Shown here in pieces: positions 11,080 to 20,660 of a stretch of 64,000 nt of DNA. The translations under genes were made by a program, and so were the position numbers. The stretch is from Prorocentrum cordatum. Taxonomy: Eukaryota; Sar; Dinophyceae; Prorocentrales; Prorocentraceae. The notes beneath the pieces were generated by a model. That model was not told the DNA's origin. It ran no database searches and saw only the letters and a program-made list of their open reading frames with translations. The stretch is taken from contig CAUYUJ010003558.1 in the NCBI GenBank assembly GCA_963575745.1, forward strand, positions 62,001-126,000, given 5' to 3'. Position 1 is the stretch's first letter; every line of letters starts with the position of its first letter.

Positions 11080-13251
11080 ATGACAGACAGATTTTCGCAA
11101 CTACTTACACAGGTCCGCCAAGCCAACGACAACCTGTCATGGTGGCAAGGCATCCGAGGTCTCACACTGAATTTGGACAAGCTGAAGCAGCTCGGCGCCA
11201 CACCAGATTTCCTCAACAAGTGGCTCCACGGTCAGCCACTGGGCGCCGCGGCAGCAGCGCCCACAAAGACGCCAAATCATCCATCCCTCACAGAGCACGA
11301 TACCTGGGCCATAGTTGAGTGGAGCCGTCTGGAACGTCTTGGTAAGGTCCTCATGTTCCCGCCAGGGACCAGGATACCCGCACGCTTGAATGTTAATCCG
11401 TGCGCTCTACTGCTTAAGCCGCGGGAAGGCGTCGACGACGCAGCACCAGAGGTTGACCGTTGGAAAGCACGCTTGATTCTTGACTTGCGGCGAGGCCGCG
11501 TGAACGAGCGGCTTCCCCAGGTCGGGGTCGCTGACGGCACGCTCGACATGGCTGTGTCGCGTCTTCGCCGCGGCAGCTACATGTTCGTCATTGACCTTCA
11601 AGATTGTTTTTTCAACTGGCGTGTCCACCCAGACGATGCAGATTTGCTGGGTTTTTACTGTCCAGCCCGGCAGCAATATGGGCGTTACGAGTTTCTCCCG
11701 TTTGGTCTTGCACCAGCGCCTGGGTTTAACGATTCAAACATGAAGGAACTTCTTCGTCTTCTCCGGCTTTCGCGGGGGGTTGACTTGCTCGATTTCGTCG
11801 ACGATCTGTTCGGCGTGGGCGAGTCAGAAGAATTGGCGTGGTCACGTTTGGAATCAGCTGTTGCTTTCTTTGCCGAGGTCGGGATTCCAGTGAGCGGCAA
11901 ACCGACTGGCATTCGGCAGCCCAGCACGCGTCAATGTTGGATCGGCTGGATTTTCGATTCTATCGACCAAGTGGTCACCGTGTCACAAGAAAAGTGCGAC
12001 AAAACATGTCGTGCCATTGTTGATATCCTCGCGCTTGACAATGAACGCAACCTTCGGGCCAAAGACGTCACTTCTGCCGCCGGCTTGATATCCCACCTCG
12101 GGGAGTTATATCCACAGGCGCGGCGTCGCTTGCACCCCATCTGGTCGGATCTGAATGCGGCGGGGGTATATTCTCTTTGGAGTAAGTGCCCCCAGGCAAA
12201 CCCTACAGTGCATCTGACGGAACTCAGCCGCAAGAACCTTACTTGGGGATTGAACGCTTTGGCCATTCCGCCAAGGCGCGTCCTGCACAACTTCGCTGAT
12301 CAACTCAGCAACTGGGGACACAAGTCGCCGGAGTACGAGCGATGGAGCGACTTGGCAAAAGAAGGTTCCATTCGCATCGTGGAAACGGACGCTTCTGGTC
12401 AGACAGGTTGGTCTTACCATCTTTGCCATTCTGGCAGATCTGTTTCTGGTGTGTGGCCGCCCGACCTGGCTGAAAAAGAAGGCGTGCCGCGCGACAAACT
12501 TGACATCAACTTTAAGGAGTTGTGGGTTATCGTCAAGTGCGTGGAAGACAACGAGGTGGACCTTAGCGGCTGGCGCGTGCTGTTTCGGACCGACAACACG
12601 TGCGCGGTGCACTACACCAATGTGCGTTATGGCGCTATTCCAACTCTTGAAAGGCTTGCCGTGAAGCTGGAGGCGGCAGAGCGCCGCGCCTCTTGCTGGG
12701 CCCTTGCTGCGCACATCTCTGGCGTGGCGAACAGGGCGGCCGACCTCGGCTCTCGCGATGTACAGTTTTCCGCCCGGTGGAATTCTGACGTTTTCCGCGC
12801 AGCTTGTGTGAAGGATTCGGTTTTCCACGACATCCTCTCTCGCACGGGCGTGTCTTTCACCTTGGATTTGTTTGCTGACAGGGCGGGTCTTACAGCCAAA
12901 GCCCCTTCTTGGCGTTCCCCTGAGCTGTCCGCCTTCGAAGCCACCCTGTCCGGTGAAATCATTTGGGCGCATCCGCCCAGAGAGCTGCTGAAAGCGACGC
13001 TTGAGTTTCTGAATTCGGCGTTGCGGAGCTCCGGTCCACCTCAGATTGTGCTTCTCTGTCCAGAAGACGCAGGGGCCCCATGGTTCCGGCCGAAATTACT
13101 CCAGCTTTGGCATCGGGTGCGCTCGTGGCCTGCCGGTTCCGATTTATTCAGATTTCACTCGGGCTCTGCTTTCCGCAGCGGTCCGAAAACTGACTTGCCT
13201 TACTTGCTTCTTCAGAGCTGGGCGCCTAATCGGCGCAAGCGCAAGCGCTAG
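11080..13251 (+). CDS. reverse transcriptase / RNase H / Dam-like protein, family 2, element C
   Basis: Uninterrupted 723-residue frame from ATG 11,080. Order: N-terminal region; RT fingers and palm with KARLILDLRRGRVNERL, motif A MFVIDLQDCFFNW (Asp), FLPFGLAPAP, catalytic FVDDLFGVG; RNase H with VETDASGQTGW, INFKELWVIVK, FRTDNTCAVHY and NRAADLGSRD (D-E-D-D); then a C-terminal domain starting FTLDLFADRAGL, with WAHPPRELL and IVLLCPEDAGAPWF. The last domain has the layout of the degenerate N6-adenine methyltransferase (Dam-like) domain of DIRS/PAT elements; the DPPY-type motif reads HPPR, so activity is doubtful. Basic tail NRRKRKR. The best-preserved RT of the window; the sister copy D is frameshifted. 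Confidence 0.92.
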   Translation: MTDRFSQLLTQVRQANDNLSWWQGIRGLTLNLDKLKQLGATPDFLNKWLHGQPLGAAAAAPTKTPNHPSLTEHDTWAIVEWSRLERLGKVLMFPPGTRIPARLNVNPCALLLKPREGVDDAAPEVDRWKARLILDLRRGRVNERLPQVGVADGTLDMAVSRLRRGSYMFVIDLQDCFFNWRVHPDDADLLGFYCPARQQYGRYEFLPFGLAPAPGFNDSNMKELLRLLRLSRGVDLLDFVDDLFGVGESEELAWSRLESAVAFFAEVGIPVSGKPTGIRQPSTRQCWIGWIFDSIDQVVTVSQEKCDKTCRAIVDILALDNERNLRAKDVTSAAGLISHLGELYPQARRRLHPIWSDLNAAGVYSLWSKCPQANPTVHLTELSRKNLTWGLNALAIPPRRVLHNFADQLSNWGHKSPEYERWSDLAKEGSIRIVETDASGQTGWSYHLCHSGRSVSGVWPPDLAEKEGVPRDKLDINFKELWVIVKCVEDNEVDLSGWRVLFRTDNTCAVHYTNVRYGAIPTLERLAVKLEAAERRASCWALAAHISGVANRAADLGSRDVQFSARWNSDVFRAACVKDSVFHDILSRTGVSFTLDLFADRAGLTAKAPSWRSPELSAFEATLSGEIIWAHPPRELLKATLEFLNSALRSSGPPQIVLLCPEDAGAPWFRPKLLQLWHRVRSWPAGSDLFRFHSGSAFRSGPKTDLPYLLLQSWAPNRRKRKR

Positions 13252-13441
13252 AAAAATCATCTCAGTCACGCTGATGTTCTAGTCGGTCTTGCCCTGGGAA
13301 TGTCGCTGCATTCGGGCAGTCATGCCAACGCTGCCAGTCCTCGCAGCGTTTCCAGCATCAGTCCCCAGCAACCCATAGCACTCCACGCAGGCGTCCTCGC
13401 CTGAGACATTTCCCAGTATTCCGCCGGCGCTGCCTGTCGCC

Positions 13442-14711
13442 ATGGCCGACGCAGTCCAGGCCGCCATCGCCGCCGCGCTGGAGCCCGCCGGTGCGATCCA
13501 CTCAGCCATCTTGGCTGAGATCGGGAAGGCGTTTGAGCAGGGCCAGCCAGGCGAGCTGGCCATCGCCGCCGGTGCTGCCGCCGCTGTCAACACGCACGCC
13601 TGCGCCTGCGTGGCCGCTGCTCTGAAGGACAAGGATTCCGAGGTTTACCAGCTGATCCAGTCCGAGTACGACCGGCGCGCTGACGAAACCTTCCCCTACA
13701 GGGCCCTGCGCCTTTACAGTCGCAGAGTGGGCTGCCGCCTGGCGCGATCTGGTTGTCGACTCGGACCAGGTTTCGTGGACCATGCAGGCGGTGGAGCACA
13801 ACCCGGTCCTTGCCAACATCATGGCCCTTTCAGCAAGCAATCCCGCGAATTTGGAGCTTCAGGAGTTGAAGCGGGCTACAACGGCACGTTATGCGGCGAA
13901 GGTCTCTTGGAAGAAGCTGTGCCTGAGCACCCACGGCGGCTCCTGGGACAAGCTCAAGAATTTCCTCCTGGAGAAATCCGATTCGCCTCTCGAGAACGTG
14001 AAGGCGCTAGCCCGTTCGTTGCTCGTGCTGATCAACCTGATCGAACGCCGCTGCACTGTCGTGCAGTCGGCCAAGAAGAATGGCCCTGAGAAAGCTGCCG
14101 CCCAGAGGGCAGCGCTGATGGACACGATCTACCAGACGATCAAGCAATACAAGCGGCGCACGACCAAGACCAGTGCTTCGTCCACCCTTGAGCACGAGGT
14201 GCTGCTCCGGGATTTTGCGCAGGACATCATCCTGGGCGAGGCGGCGGCGGCATTCGGGGGGCCAATGTCACGTTCGCGTGAGGCGCCGGCTTCTTCGGGC
14301 ACTCACGCAGCCACGTGTGACACTCCACCGCCGGCAAAGGTTCCCAGGCTCTCCGTCGCCTCCGATGGGCCGGCAGCCTCGGCCTCGCCAAACCCAAGTG
14401 GCGACAGGAAGCAGCTGGTGAACCGCCTGCTCCAGGAACTCCTTGGTCTCGTGCAGAAAAAGACGCCCCCCGGCAAACTCCAGTCGTGGATTGACAAGCA
14501 GTACCAGGCGGACGACAGCCGCAGCGCCATGATTGTGGTTCTGAGGGATCACGCTTGCAAGAACTGTCTGATGTCCGGAAAAGGCGTGGTCAAGCACACC
14601 CTGAAGCAGTGCCGAGAGATGAAGAATCTGTGCGCGTTGCCGTGCACCAAGTGCACGGCCTCCGGCAGGACCACCAACCTGCAGCACTGGGTGGCGGAGT
14701 GCAAGCACTGA
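13442..14711 (+). pseudogene. gag-like protein with two zinc knuckles, family 2, element C
   Basis: Starts MADAVQAAIAAALEPAGAI; the frame shifts near 13,712 (PYRALR to FTVAEWAAAWRDLVVD) and then runs open to 14,711. A helical middle part (NVKALARSLLVLINLIERRC) precedes a low-complexity linker and a Cys/His tail: CKNC-9-HTLKQC and CTKC-10-HWVAEC, i.e. two CX2CX9-10HX4C boxes, longer than the retroviral CX2CX4HX4C. Nucleic-acid-binding Gag-like role is inferred. It lies 190 nt after RT, an unusual position. The ortholog at 38,605 has a different single frameshift, so the intact ancestral protein was about 420 residues. Confidence 0.75.
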
Positions 14712-15049
14712 TTTCCATCTTCCAGACCAGGCCCCGGCCCTGGCGGCTACCGTTGCGTACCTGGACGTAGCTGTTGCCAGGTCCCAGTCTCCTGCCTTCA
14801 GCAGCTTTCGTTGCGTATCTGGGCGTAGCTGCTAGGCGGCCGCGGACTGCGTTGCGCAGTCCGCGCAATCGCTTGCGAAACACCATTACGTGTGCCACTG
14901 ACAGCGGTGCCGCGGCGTGTCGTGCCCAGCCCGCTTTGCCGATGAAAATTTTTCTTGCCTCTATGGGGTGTCCGCTCATGTCGCAGGCCCGGCTAGCCGA
15001 AGCTCGCCTTTCTGACAGTGGTGTCTGCCCGCGCTACTTGAGCCTCTGT
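14712..15049 (+). other. spacer between gag-like ORF and YR, element C
   Basis: No frame. Shares a CTCTATGGGGTGTCCGCTCA block (14,959) with element D (40,140), so part of it is a conserved 5' UTR of the YR unit. Confidence 0.5.
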
Positions 15050-15071
15050 TCCGTAGTCACGTCGGCTCAAA
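15050..15071 (+). other. spliced-leader relic upstream of YR (element C)
   Basis: TCCGTAGTCACGTCGGCTCA plus AA matches dinoSL at 17 of 22 positions, including the first seven and GGCTCAA. The YR ATG is at 15,073. Confidence 0.8.
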
Positions 15072-15072
15072 C

Positions 15073-16416
15073 ATGGAGGATTACGTTCACAGAAACGATT
15101 TCGGAAAGAATGCCACGGGATCCGCTGAGAGCAGCGTCGCCCCCGTCCCCGCTGTTCCGAAAGAGCCAGCCCCTTTGATGAGGCCACGTGGTGCCCTTGC
15201 AGCGGGGCCCACTCCACATTCTGCCCCGCCGCCAGGGCGTTCGCCGCAGGCACCTGCTGTCGGCTCTCAGGGTCTTTTGGCTTTCTTGGCCAGTAGCCGT
15301 GCGGCGCAGGGCGGCCCGCTCGTGGCCCCCGACCGGTTGGGCGATCGGCGACTCCAAGGCCCGCGCCCAACCTTGCCCTTCCTGTCCGAAGACTGCGCGC
15401 CGGCCACGCTGGAGGCACGCCGGAAGGCAGCGGCGGACATCCACGCGTGCTTCAACGCGGCGTGGGAGGACAGCACCAGGACGCGCTACGACAACACGCT
15501 CCGCGGCGCGGTGAGCGGTGCGGAGTCGTCCACCCAGATGGCGCTTCTGCCTTGCGACAACGAAGTCAAGCTGATGTTGCTCTTCTCGGGGTTTCTCCGG
15601 CGCCCGTGGGGCTCAGTGTGCGCCGCCAAAGCTGCAGTCAGGGCTTGGCACCTCGAACGTGATTTGCTGCAGTCCTTCGAGGCCGCGTGGACCCCCCGAG
15701 CCTGGCATTTCTGGCGTGGTCTTAAGAAGCTGGCTGATCATTCGCTCCGCCGAGCGAAAAGACCGCTCTCGCTGTTGGAGATCACATCAGTGCAGCGGAG
15801 TCGCCTGGCACAGGCTTCTGTCGCTGGCGTGAGGGATGCGGCCATGATAGCTTTGGCTTTTTTCGGCATCCGCCGCTTTGCGGAGCTGCAGGCGCTCGTG
15901 GTGTCTGACGTGGTGGACCAAGACACAGCGTTCCAGTTCAGGATCAGGAGGCAGAAGAACGATCCGTTCGGTGAAGGCCTGCTCGTCTGGGTGCCCGAGA
16001 TCCAGGCTTTGGGGCCGCTGTGTCCGACGAAGTTGCTGCGGAGCTGGCTACGTCTACGAGCCGAGACGCGCGGGGACGTCGAGGGTTTTTTCTTCTGCGT
16101 GACAGGGGTGGCCGATCTCAAGCCTGTTTCCGCCGACACATTCCGGCGCATGCTCGCTCGTCACCTCAACGACGCACAGGTGGGCGGGGCGCAGTGGTGG
16201 AAGAACGCAGCGTCCCTGCCCGAAGAGCTTGTGCAGGGCCAGGGCGGCTGGTCTTCCATCGATGTGATGCGGAACTTCTACACGAAGTTTTCCGCAGCAG
16301 CTAGGAAAGAGCGCCTGCTGGAAGCCGCCGCCCGTGCTGCGTGCTCGGTTGCACAGCCGTCTGCGTGCCGACCGGCGAATTTGGATGCATTGCCGGTCTG
16401 GCAACGTCCAATGTGA
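15073..16416 (+). CDS. tyrosine recombinase, family 2, element C (HxxR lost)
   Basis: Open 447-residue frame from ATGGAGGATTACG. N-terminal 120 residues are low complexity; then a core-binding region (YDNTLRGAVSG, GSVCAAKAAVRAWHLERDL) and a catalytic domain with Arg in ALAFFGIRRFAELQAL, FFFCVTGVADLKPVSADTF, GQGGWSSIDVMRNFYTKFS (Tyr). Compared with element D, the segment THSLRKG is missing between DAQVG and GAQWW. This in-frame 21-nt deletion removes the His and Arg of the HxxR box, so the protein should be unable to catalyse strand exchange although the frame is intact. Family identity is clear. Confidence 0.9.
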   Translation: MEDYVHRNDFGKNATGSAESSVAPVPAVPKEPAPLMRPRGALAAGPTPHSAPPPGRSPQAPAVGSQGLLAFLASSRAAQGGPLVAPDRLGDRRLQGPRPTLPFLSEDCAPATLEARRKAAADIHACFNAAWEDSTRTRYDNTLRGAVSGAESSTQMALLPCDNEVKLMLLFSGFLRRPWGSVCAAKAAVRAWHLERDLLQSFEAAWTPRAWHFWRGLKKLADHSLRRAKRPLSLLEITSVQRSRLAQASVAGVRDAAMIALAFFGIRRFAELQALVVSDVVDQDTAFQFRIRRQKNDPFGEGLLVWVPEIQALGPLCPTKLLRSWLRLRAETRGDVEGFFFCVTGVADLKPVSADTFRRMLARHLNDAQVGGAQWWKNAASLPEELVQGQGGWSSIDVMRNFYTKFSAAARKERLLEAAARAACSVAQPSACRPANLDALPVWQRPM

Positions 16417-16520
16417 TTTCTTTGTGCTGCGCAATGAAAAACATTGAGACGGCTTGGCATCCTGCGCTGGCGTCCCCGTCGGTCCACGCTTCGCGCCATC
16501 CTCCCGGACGTGTGCCTCGT

Positions 16521-16725
16521 GGGGGTAGGTGGCTCTCCTCTTCTGGAGGCGCTGCCGTGGCCTGCGGCAGAAGCAGCACTCCCAAAAGAGCCACATCCGT
16601 GGCAGAAGGAGTTTTGTACATTCCTTACGCTTCGCGTCCCTCCCGGCCGGGTGCCCTTGTCTTGGGTTTCCCCGGGGCCCTTGCGGCCTATGGGGGCTGA
16701 CAAATATGGCGGTGTAAAGCGGAAA
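16521..16725 (+). repeat. split direct repeat B1, element C
   Basis: 205 bp, same as B2 at 16,894-17,098. Carries a stem-loop: GTGGCTCT (16,530-16,537) pairs with AGAGCCAC, with an inner hairpin CTGCCG-TGGCCTG-CGGCAG. Ends AAGCGGAAA, the common right terminus of this family. Confidence 0.85.
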
Positions 16726-16839
16726 GCGTTTTTTCTTAGGAGGCTGTGCATTCGGGAAATGTGGTTTTCGCGGCCACCCCATCTCATTCGTTTTCTACGC
16801 GCGCAGGCCTGGGAGGCGGCGCCGCGCGTCTCGCGGTCC
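16726..16839 (+). repeat. split direct repeat A2, element C
   Basis: Copy of A1 (6,950-7,062). The next 54 bp (to 16,893), with TGTGTGGCGTGACGTGCTGG, separate it from B2 and recur in D and G/F. Confidence 0.85.
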
Positions 16840-16893
16840 CGCCCTCCCTCCCTGTGTGGCGTGACGTGCTGGTCGCAATCCGCTTCCCTTCGG

Positions 16894-17098
16894 GGGGGTA
16901 GGTGGCTCTCCTCTTCTGGAGGCGCTGCCGTGGCCTGCGGCAGAAGCAGCACTCCCAAAAGAGCCACATCCGTGGCAGAAGGAGTTTTGTACATTCCTTA
17001 CGCTTCGCGTCCCTCCCGGCCGGGTGCCCTTGTCTTGGGTTTCCCCGGGGCCCTTGCGGCCTATGGGGGCTGACAAATATGGCGGTGTAAAGCGGAAA
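16894..17098 (+). repeat. split direct repeat B2, element C (right end)
   Basis: Second copy of B1; element end at GCGGAAA, then element A resumes with GCAAAACAGG. Confidence 0.85.
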
Positions 17099-17154
17099 GC
17101 AAAACAGGCCCGCGCGCTTGCGCGCATTGTCCGCGAGCCCTTCCTGGATGCATT

Positions 17155-17268
17155 GGGCCTCTGGAGATTTCCAGTCAGGGCCTTCCGGCGGCGCCGTTCT
17201 CGCTTGCCACATGCTGGCGCGGGGGCGCCGGCCGTTAACGGAGCGAAGGCACGCCCGCAAAGATTTTC
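17155..17268 (+). repeat. split direct repeat B1, element A
   Basis: Runs from GGGCCTCTGGAGATTTCC to AAGATTTTC; repeated at 17,763-17,874 with a 2-nt gap. Contains the GC palindrome GGCGCGGGGGCGCC, homologous to GGCGCAAGGACGCC in element B. Confidence 0.75.
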
Positions 17269-17762
17269 ATAGCCCGCAAACCGTGTAGCGGTTTGCGGGG
17301 CAGGAAAATCTGCAGGGCGGGGCTGCACTAATCTCTATGCCTCCCTGCTTCTCTGGTTCCCCTGGGTAGTGCCCGTGGCCTGGTTGCCCCCAACAGGGGG
17401 CTGCGGCTCACACGCCTGGGCGGCCTCGCCTCCCGTCTGCCTCGCTCTTCTTCTTCTTCGCTGTCGTCGGCTGGCTGGTTGGTTGGTTGATTGGCCAGGG
17501 GGAGCTGGCTCGCTGGCGGTGCTAGCCCCCTAGCGGGAGCAGTCGCGCTGGTGCTTGCGCGAACGAGTCCGTGCTGACTCTGGGCCGCGGCCTGCCCTCG
17601 TGGGCGTCGGTCTGTCGCCACGGAAGGATGCCCTTTTTCCCAGGGCGTGCGCGCAGGCATCTGGCCTCCTGCTCTTGCCGCTGGGGGTGCTACTGTGCGC
17701 TTGTCCCACCCTCAGCGGCCCTAGTGCACTGCAGTGTGCTGTTGCCGGCGCTCCTGCCGGGA
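17269..17762 (+). repeat. A2 region of element A with terminal hairpin
   Basis: Begins AT then a hairpin of 11-bp arms, CCCGCAAACCG-TGTAG-CGGTTTGCGGG (17,273-17,299), then GCAGGAAAATCT. Together with the preceding AGATTTTC it forms one larger dyad across the B1/A2 junction. The rest is GC-rich, with GGTTGGTTGGTTGATTGG and no gene. Confidence 0.6.
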
Positions 17763-17874
17763 GGGCCTCTGGAGATTTCCAGTCAGGGCCTTCCGGCGGC
17801 GCCGTTCTCTTGCCACATGCTGGCGCGGGGGCGCCGGCCGTTAACGGAGCGAAGGCACGCCCGCAAAGATTTTC
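17763..17874 (+). repeat. split direct repeat B2, element A (right end)
   Basis: Second copy of 17,155-17,268. Ends GATTTTC and is immediately followed by A1 of element B, i.e. a head-to-tail junction with no intervening DNA. Confidence 0.7.
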
Positions 17875-18248
17875 ATGATTCATAAACTCGTTTATGCTGC
17901 AGGAAAACCGTGAGGAGCAGCCCCACGTGTGTATGCCTCCACTCCTCAATTCCTGCACGCTCAATGCCTGCGCAGCGGGCTGCGGTGTCGGCGGCCGGCG
18001 GTTTCTGCGCGAAGCGGCGGAAATATGCTCACCTTGCTCTGTTCGTGTGTACTCTGGTGCGGTCTCGCATGGCGGTTCGCCCGCGCTGCTCGGGTCTCGT
18101 CTGCTGGGCCGATCGTGTCTCGCAGTTCTTCTGTTGCTGCTCCCGTGCGCTGGCTCCTTGAAGCCAGATCGAGAATGCTCGCTGATACGAGCAGCGGCAA
18201 AACAAAACTCGCTGACAGCGGCTGCACAAACAAGACAGGCTCCCTGAT
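17875..18248 (+). repeat. split direct repeat A1, element B (left part)
   Basis: Starts ATGATTCATAAACTCGTTTA, a short hairpin (CATAAAC/GTTTATG), then GCAGGAAAACCG. Near-identical to 30,840-31,215. The repeat is cut at GCTCCCTGAT by the G/F insertion and continues at 24,517 with AGGAGCGGCGCG. Confidence 0.8.
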
Positions 18249-18454
18249 GCGGAGCTTCTGAGGAGGCTGTGCATTCGGGAAGCAAGGTTTTCGCGGGCAC
18301 CCTTCGTTCTCCATCTGCTTCGCTCCAGGCTGGTTGGTTTGGTTGGCATTGGATGATCAGGAGCGTCTTTGCATCGATTCTCTCCTGGGTGATCATTGCC
18401 TGTCCAAGAGTTACCTCCTGTTACTTTTCCATTGCTTTTGAATCGATGGATTCC
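18249..18454 (+). repeat. split direct repeat A1, composite G/F
   Basis: 206 bp identical by eye to 23,176-23,381, including GCATTCGGGAAGCAAGG and the AATCGATGGATTCC end. Confidence 0.85.
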
Positions 18455-20660
18455 AGATGTCCCGAGCAACCCTCTCCTTTGTCTGGGGGCCCGTGCCGGC
18501 GCACTGCGCATCCAGATGTCCAGAGCAATCCTGTGACGCTCAGGCGCCGCCCGCTCGTTCAGAGCGGCGTGGAGCTAGCACTTTCGGGTGGCGGTGTGCG
18601 GTCGGCTCCCTCGGCTGGGGGTCTGCGCCGGCGCGCTGCGCACCCAGCTGTCTCGAGCAACCCTGTGACGCTCAGGCGCCGCCCGCTTGCTCAGAGCGGC
18701 GTGGAGCTAGCACTTTCGGGTGGCGGTGTTTCAGTCGGCCCGCGCTCCTTTGTCTGGGGGCCCGTGCCGGCGCACTGCGCATCCAGATGTCCAGAGCAAT
18801 CCTGTGACGCTCAGGCGCCGCCCGCTCGTTCAGAGCGGCGTGGAGCTAGCACTTTCGGGTGGTGGTGCACGGTCGGCTCCCTCGGCTGGGGGTCTGCGCC
18901 GGCGCACTGCGCACCCAGCTGTCTCGAGCAACCCTGTGACGCTCAGGTGCCGCCCGCTCGCTCAGAGCGGCGTGGAGCTAGCACTTTCGGGTGGCGGTGC
19001 ACGGTCGGCTCCCTCGTCTGGGGGTCTGCGCCAGCGCACCGCGCGCCCAGATGTGCCCAGCAACCCTGTGACGCTCAGGTGCCACCCGCTCGCTCAGAGC
19101 GGCGTGAGGCCAGCTAGCATTTTCGGGTGGCGGTGCACGGTCGGATTCCTCGTCTGGGGGTCTGCGCCGGCGCACTGCGCACCCAGATGTCCCGAGCAAC
19201 CCTGTGACGCTCAGGTGCCGCCCGCTCGCTCAGAGCGGCGTTGGAGCTAGCACTTTGGGTGGCGGTGCATGGCTGGCTCCTTTGTCTGGGGGCCCGTGCC
19301 GGCGCACTGCGCATCCAGATGTCCAGAGCAATCCTGTGACGCTCAGGCGCCGCCCGCTCGTTCAGAGCGGCGTGGAGCTAGCACTTTCGGGTGGTGGTGT
19401 ACGGTCGGCTCCCTCGGCTGGGGGTCTGCGCCGGCGCACTGCGCATCCAGACATCCGAGCAACCCTGTGACGCTCAGGTGCCGCCCGCTCGCTCAGAGCG
19501 GCGTGGAGCTAGCACTTTCGGGTGGCGGTGCACGGCCGGCTCCCTCGTCTGGGGTCTGCGCCAGCGCACCGCGCACCCAGATGTGCCCAGCAACCCTGTG
19601 ACGCTCAGGGCCGCCCGCTCGCTCAGAGCGGCGTGGAGCTAGCGCTTTCGGGTGGCGGTGCACGGTCGACTCCCTCGTCTGGTGGTCTGCGCCAGCACAC
19701 CGCACACCCAGATGTGCCCAGCAGCCCCGTGACGCTCAGGTGCCGCCCGCTCGCTCAGAGCGGCGTGGAGCTAGCTAGCATTTGCGGGTGGCGGTGGACG
19801 GTCGGATTCCTCGTCTGGGGGTCTGCGCCAGCGCACTGCGCATCCAGACGTCCCGAGCAACCCTGTGACGCTCAGGTGCCGCCTGCTCGCTCAGAGCGGC
19901 GTTGGAGCTAGCACTTTCGGGTGGCGGTGTGCGGTCGGCTCCCTCGGCTGGGGGTCTGCGCCGGCGCACTGCGCACCCAGCTGTCCCGAGCAACCCTCTC
20001 CTTTGTCTGGGGGCCCGTGCCGGCGCACTGCGCATCCAGATGTCCAGAGCAATCCTGTGACGCTCAGGCGCCGCCCGCTCGTTCAGAGCGGCGTGGAGCT
20101 AGCACTTTCGGGTGGTGGTGTACGGTCGGCTCCCTCGGCTGGGGGTCTGCGCCGGCGCACTGCGCACCCAGCTGTCTCGAGCAACCCTGTGACGCTCAGG
20201 TGCCGCCCGCTCGCTCAGAGCGGCGTGGAGCTAGCACTTTCGGGTGGCGGTGCACGGTCGGCTCCCTCGTCTGGGGGTCTGCGCCAGCGCACCGCGCGCC
20301 CAGATGTGCCCAGCAACCCTGTGACGCTCAGGTGCCACCCGCTCGCTCAGAGCGGCGTGAGGCCAGCTAGCATTTTCGGGTGGCGGTGCACGGTCGGATT
20401 CCTCGTCTTGGGGTCTGCGCCGGCGCACTGCGCACCCAGATGTCCCGAGCAACCCTGTGACGCTCAGGTGCCGCCCGCTCGCTCAGAGCGGCGTTGGAGC
20501 TAGCACTTTGGGTGGCGGTGCATGGCTGGCTCCTTTGTCTGGGGGCCTGTGCGGACGCACTGCGCAGTCAGATGTGCCCTGCAACCCTGTGACGCTCAGG
20601 TGCCGCCCGCTCGCTCAGAGCGGCGCGGAGCTAGCACTTTCGGGTTGCTGTGCACGGCCG
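18455..20660 (+). repeat. satellite array S2 (about 130 bp units) with higher-order repeat
   Basis: About sixteen units with CAACCCTGTGACGCTCAGG (or CAATCCTG...) then GCGCCGCCCGCTC and CAGAGCGGCGTGGAGCTAGC. A block at 18,748-19,290 recurs at 20,001-20,543, an offset of 1,253 bp, so a multi-unit segment was duplicated recently. Long frames here arise because unit length and composition lack stops. Confidence 0.9.

Larger units (their letters stand above)
6950..17098 (+). mobile_element. family-2 YR retrotransposon, element C (10.1 kb)
   Basis: Bounded by A1 (starts GCGTTTTTCTTAGG) and B2 (ends GCGGAAA). Interior: satellite array, leader, RT/RNase H/Dam-like, gag-like, YR, then B1-A2-B2. Inserted in the 3' UTR of element A. 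No duplication of flanking bases is evident (left ...GAGTGGT, right GCAAAACAGG), as expected for YR integration. Confidence 0.8.
2096..17874 (+). mobile_element. family-1 YR retrotransposon, element A (interrupted by C)
   Basis: Order gag remnant - RT/RNase H - YR - B1 - A2 - B2. Its 3' part resumes at 17,099 after element C: 6,910-6,949 plus 17,099-17,154 (96 nt) corresponds to the 108 nt between YR and B1 in element B. The end is GATTTTC at 17,874, directly followed by element B. The left limit is approximate. Confidence 0.65.

Noticed and set aside
16521-17098. B-repeat stem-loop as a hammerhead or HDV-like ribozyme
   Set aside because: No CTGANGA...GAAA core with three stems and no HDV-type nested pseudoknot could be drawn by eye.
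18450-20500. Overlapping ORFs of 110-280 codons in the S2 array
   Set aside because: They repeat with the satellite unit and exist in several frames; no start context or domain.
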